From Halocafeteria seosinensis (Eukaryota > Sar > Bigyra > Bicosoecida): a DNA stretch of 58,029 nucleotides. The notes beneath the pieces were generated by a model. The model did not search any database, was not told where the DNA came from, and worked only from the letters and a program-made list of their open reading frames with translations. Position 1 is the stretch's first letter, and each line of letters opens with the position of its first letter. Shown piece after piece: positions 55,546-58,029 of the stretch. The stretch lies in the NCBI GenBank assembly GCA_001687465.1, contig LVLI01000437.1, forward strand, positions 1-58,029, in the 5' to 3' direction. The position numbers and the translations under genes were made by a program.

Positions 55546-55764
55546 GGTGTGTATGGGAGGATAATAATTGTTAAGGAAATTCATAGGTAGCAGAAACTGC
55601 ACCAAGGAGCGAGAGCGGTTCAAAAACAAGCCGAAAGAGACATGCCCGAGAGAAGAACGCCTTCACTAGCCGAAAGTATTGTTCGATTGCTTAGCTAGGC
55701 TGCATGATTTGGCTGTCCGCACCGTACAGGCTCTGAGCTATTGCTAGATCCGCGATGCGTAACG
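55546..55764 (+). repeat. Inverted repeat B, left arm (5' flank of the GLUG gene)
   Basis: 219 nt, reverse complement of 57811-58029 with a single mismatch (55758 versus 57817). It ends 63 bp before the GLUG start codon, so it probably contains the promoter or 5' untranslated region. The sequence diverges abruptly after 55764. Confidence 0.97.
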
Positions 55765-55827
55765 GCTTCTCACTTGCGATATAAGTTTCCAATCGAGACA
55801 CTGACGTGGCCACCTTCTTATGGGAGA

Positions 55828-57669
55828 ATGAAACTCCTAGCGCATGGAAAGGGGTCTCTGGCTTACGGACTGCAAAGTACGAGTAGCCATATTTCGTCAC
55901 TCACGACGGTTATGTTGGTGACATTGTTTTTCGGTTGCATTCCTATGAACGAGGTAGTAGCAGCAACAGATTTACGACCTGCGATTCTAAATGGTGACGA
56001 ATCCTGCTTTCACTATAGTGCGGATGAAAACCAGTTTGAAATGAATTGTAGTGTGTTGGCTTGGGGTGATCATGGCTATACGAACCAAGACTACATCTCG
56101 TTGGATGCGCATGAGATATTTGATGGTGGTCGGCAAAATGGGAACTTTATAGATCTAAACGGAATAACAAATTTCGAAGGATTGTTTACTATACTGGGTA
56201 GTGTTGCATCATTTGATCAAGCTCCCTTGATTCGGAATGTTGATGTGAGGAATGGGAAAACTGCATGGCGAGGTGGATTTATTGTCCAATCACAGCAGAA
56301 ATTCTTTATCATAGATTCATGTCGTTCATCAGGAGATATTGCTGGTAGCCAAGGTGGTGGTATATGTGGTTGGCGAAGTGGTCATGATCATGGTCAAATC
56401 AAGATATCGAATTCGTATTCGACAGGGAGGATACTGGGTAATTGGGTAGGTGGTATTGCAGGAAATGAAGTAGGATTCAATCATGGGATTGTCAATATCA
56501 CGGATTGTTCTTCCACTGGGACTATTGAAGGACAAGAATCAGGTGGTATTTGTGGACATGCTGCTGGTATAAGCAATGGTCAAGTGTATATAACTCGTTC
56601 CTATTCCACAGGAGATATCATTCCTAGTGGTCAATATGGTGGTGGTATTGTGGGTGGTGATGCTGGTCGTAGCAATGGATTCGTGTATATCAAGGAATGT
56701 TATAGTATGGGACAAATATCTGCAGATCATAGTGGAGGAATGAGTGGAGGGGATACAGCAGAAAATGAGGGTGAAGTACATATCATAGATCGTTATACAC
56801 GAGGAGATATTAGTGGCACCCAAACAGGAGGTATTACAGGAGACCATACAGGAGGCTGCAGCTCAGTGTCTACAGGGGACGTATACATCACAAATACATA
56901 TGCATCAGGTGCAGTCACGGGTACGGATGTTGGGGGTATTATAGGACAAATAGAAAATGGTGCAAGTGGTACTATTCACGTGAAATATTCGGTATACAAT
57001 GGAAATGAAGGAGCAGCGTCGATCGTAGGAGTGGATGATGGAACTAAGCTCGTCGAGACAGACAATTCAGATAATTTGACCGATATACAGGGACAACTGT
57101 ATCAACTGGGAGGGTGGTCTGAGGACGTATGGGCTTTAGATAGAGGACAAAGTGACGACGACGAAGAAGAGAATCTGCTGCCAATTCTACGCTTTCAATT
57201 GGTACCACCGTCATCTCCTACTCCTTCACCGACGTCGACGCCATCAGCGACAACGACAAGGTCGGAGACTCCTTCAAGCAGCTTAACCTCCTCTGCGAGC
57301 GCCACCCCATCGTCATCGTCCTCGTCCTCGCACAGCCAAACGAGGACTCCAACTGGAACGGTAAGCTCCACCCCAACTTTGACACCAACCCACAGTTCCA
57401 CTCTCACGTCGACGGCCACCAGATCGGAGAGTCCGTCAAGGACTGCACTTGCTACACCTACTTGGACATCTACTAGCTCGGCTTCATTTTCTACCACTAG
57501 TTCTCCGACTATGACAGGAACGTCATCGTCGAGCTCAACTCCAACACGAAGCTCCATGCCGACAACTTCTGAAACAAATAGCGCTTCGGTTACTGGTAAA
57601 CCAAAGGAATATACTGACGGGGTCATTGTACTGCCTGCTCAACGACGCAAGCGCACCGTTAAAGGCTGA
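55828..57669 (+). CDS. Secreted GLUG-repeat, Ser/Thr-rich surface protein
   Basis: 613 aa from ATG 55828. An in-frame ATG at 55912 would give an even cleaner signal peptide (MLVTLFFGCIPMNEVVAA). The open frame before 55828 begins only with TTG. About residues 160-390 hold some seven to eight repeats of ~35-40 residues with the pattern CYSTG-x-I-x-G-x-x-x-GGI-x-G, typical of GLUG/autotransporter-like beta-helix repeats. Residues 460-590 are a Ser/Thr/Pro stalk (TPSPTSTPSATT-like), probably O-glycosylated. The end, VLPAQRRKRTVKG, is basic and is conserved in the neighbouring relic. There is no C-terminal hydrophobic anchor, so it is probably secreted or bound to the cell wall. The gene is flanked by two interlocked inverted-repeat pairs. 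Adhesion is the usual role suggested for such repeats. Confidence 0.8.
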   Translation: MKLLAHGKGSLAYGLQSTSSHISSLTTVMLVTLFFGCIPMNEVVAATDLRPAILNGDESCFHYSADENQFEMNCSVLAWGDHGYTNQDYISLDAHEIFDGGRQNGNFIDLNGITNFEGLFTILGSVASFDQAPLIRNVDVRNGKTAWRGGFIVQSQQKFFIIDSCRSSGDIAGSQGGGICGWRSGHDHGQIKISNSYSTGRILGNWVGGIAGNEVGFNHGIVNITDCSSTGTIEGQESGGICGHAAGISNGQVYITRSYSTGDIIPSGQYGGGIVGGDAGRSNGFVYIKECYSMGQISADHSGGMSGGDTAENEGEVHIIDRYTRGDISGTQTGGITGDHTGGCSSVSTGDVYITNTYASGAVTGTDVGGIIGQIENGASGTIHVKYSVYNGNEGAASIVGVDDGTKLVETDNSDNLTDIQGQLYQLGGWSEDVWALDRGQSDDDEEENLLPILRFQLVPPSSPTPSPTSTPSATTTRSETPSSSLTSSASATPSSSSSSSHSQTRTPTGTVSSTPTLTPTHSSTLTSTATRSESPSRTALATPTWTSTSSASFSTTSSPTMTGTSSSSSTPTRSSMPTTSETNSASVTGKPKEYTDGVIVLPAQRRKRTVKG

Positions 57670-57744
57670 AGATGTTTGGCAAAGCATTTCAAGGAATGAA
57701 TCAAGAGAAATGTGGAGGCGTAGCTAAATACAGTTAATGGGTGA
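57667..57744 (+). repeat. Inverted repeat A, right arm (stop codon and 3' flank of the GLUG gene)
   Basis: 78 nt paired with 55224-55301; it begins at the TGA stop of the GLUG gene. Similarity ends after GGGTGA. Confidence 0.95.
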
Positions 57745-57810
57745 TATTTGTTGTCGTAATTTACTGAACATAGAGGACTCCAAGGTTCGTTTCACCGTTA
57801 CGAATCATAG

Positions 57811-58029
57811 CGTTACACATCGCGGATCTAGCAATAGCTCAGAGCCTGTACGGTGCGGACAGCCAAATCATGCAGCCTAGCTAAGCAATCGAACAATACT
57901 TTCGGCTAGTGAAGGCGTTCTTCTCTCGGGCATGTCTCTTTCGGCTTGTTTTTGAACCGCTCTCGCTCCTTGGTGCAGTTTCTGCTACCTATGAATTTCC
58001 TTAACAATTATTATCCTCCCATACACACC
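57811..58029 (-). repeat. Inverted repeat B, right arm, truncated by the window edge
   Basis: Reverse complement of 55546-55764 at 218/219 positions, running to the last base of the window, so it may extend further. Read on the minus strand it is a GLUG 5' flank. The sequence next to it (57810 downward) is not the GLUG coding region, so the gene it belonged to is gone. Confidence 0.97.

Noticed and set aside
55741-55827. Extending the GLUG protein to 55741
   Set aside because: That frame starts with TTG and lies partly in the repeated 5' flank; the first ATG is 55828.

Overview
This window is nuclear DNA from a eukaryote. Ribosomal protein L31 is encoded in two exons, an FKBP gene has four short exons, and most introns are 64-92 nt with GT-AG borders (often GTACGT donors). 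Intergenic spacers are short to moderate (0.1-2.3 kb) and there are no operons. The protein mix (giant multidomain cell-surface receptors, a GLUG/Ser-Thr-rich surface protein, Grc3/NOL9, L31) and the compact introns fit a unicellular alga, most likely a stramenopile such as a diatom. The lineage is my inference and was not tested.

Layout. Positions 1-38405 hold three paralogous giant genes of about 3885 codons each: GR1 (minus, 203-11939), GR2 (plus, 13192-24924) and GR3 (plus, 26674-38405). GR1 and GR2 are head to head; GR2 and GR3 are in tandem. All three share one design: signal peptide, a small CCxC/CCxC module in exon 1, one phase-0 intron at the same codon, GCC2/GCC3 (ephrin-receptor/TNFR-like) Cys-rich repeats, cadherin-like repeats, about fourteen IPT/TIG repeats, a juxtamembrane EGF-like module, an 8-9 helix membrane core and a cytoplasmic coiled-coil tail with a shared KR(Q/E)FGQ motif. 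The GR2-GR3 spacer carries two independent tandem duplications, one of the 3' end of GR2 and one of the 5' flank of GR3.

Positions 38520-54263 hold ordinary genes: a four-exon FKBP (minus), RPL31 (plus), Grc3/NOL9 polynucleotide kinase (minus), an unrecognised 1352-aa disordered protein (plus), a protein ending in a DUF3990/PARP-like ADP-ribosyltransferase fold (minus), a doubtful zinc-ribbon-like ORF (minus) and an unrecognised 179-aa protein (plus). RPL31 and Grc3/NOL9 are convergent neighbours and both serve the large ribosomal subunit.

Positions 55224-58029 hold the most unusual structure. A GLUG-repeat, Ser/Thr-rich secreted protein gene lies between the two ends of an inverted, gutted copy of its own gene. 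A decayed antisense 3' end (55224 to about 55440) lies on the left. A 219-bp, 218/219-identical inverted copy of its 5' flank lies on the right and runs into the window edge. This could be a self-nested insertion, an invertible cassette, or a long-terminal-inverted-repeat element carrying a gene.
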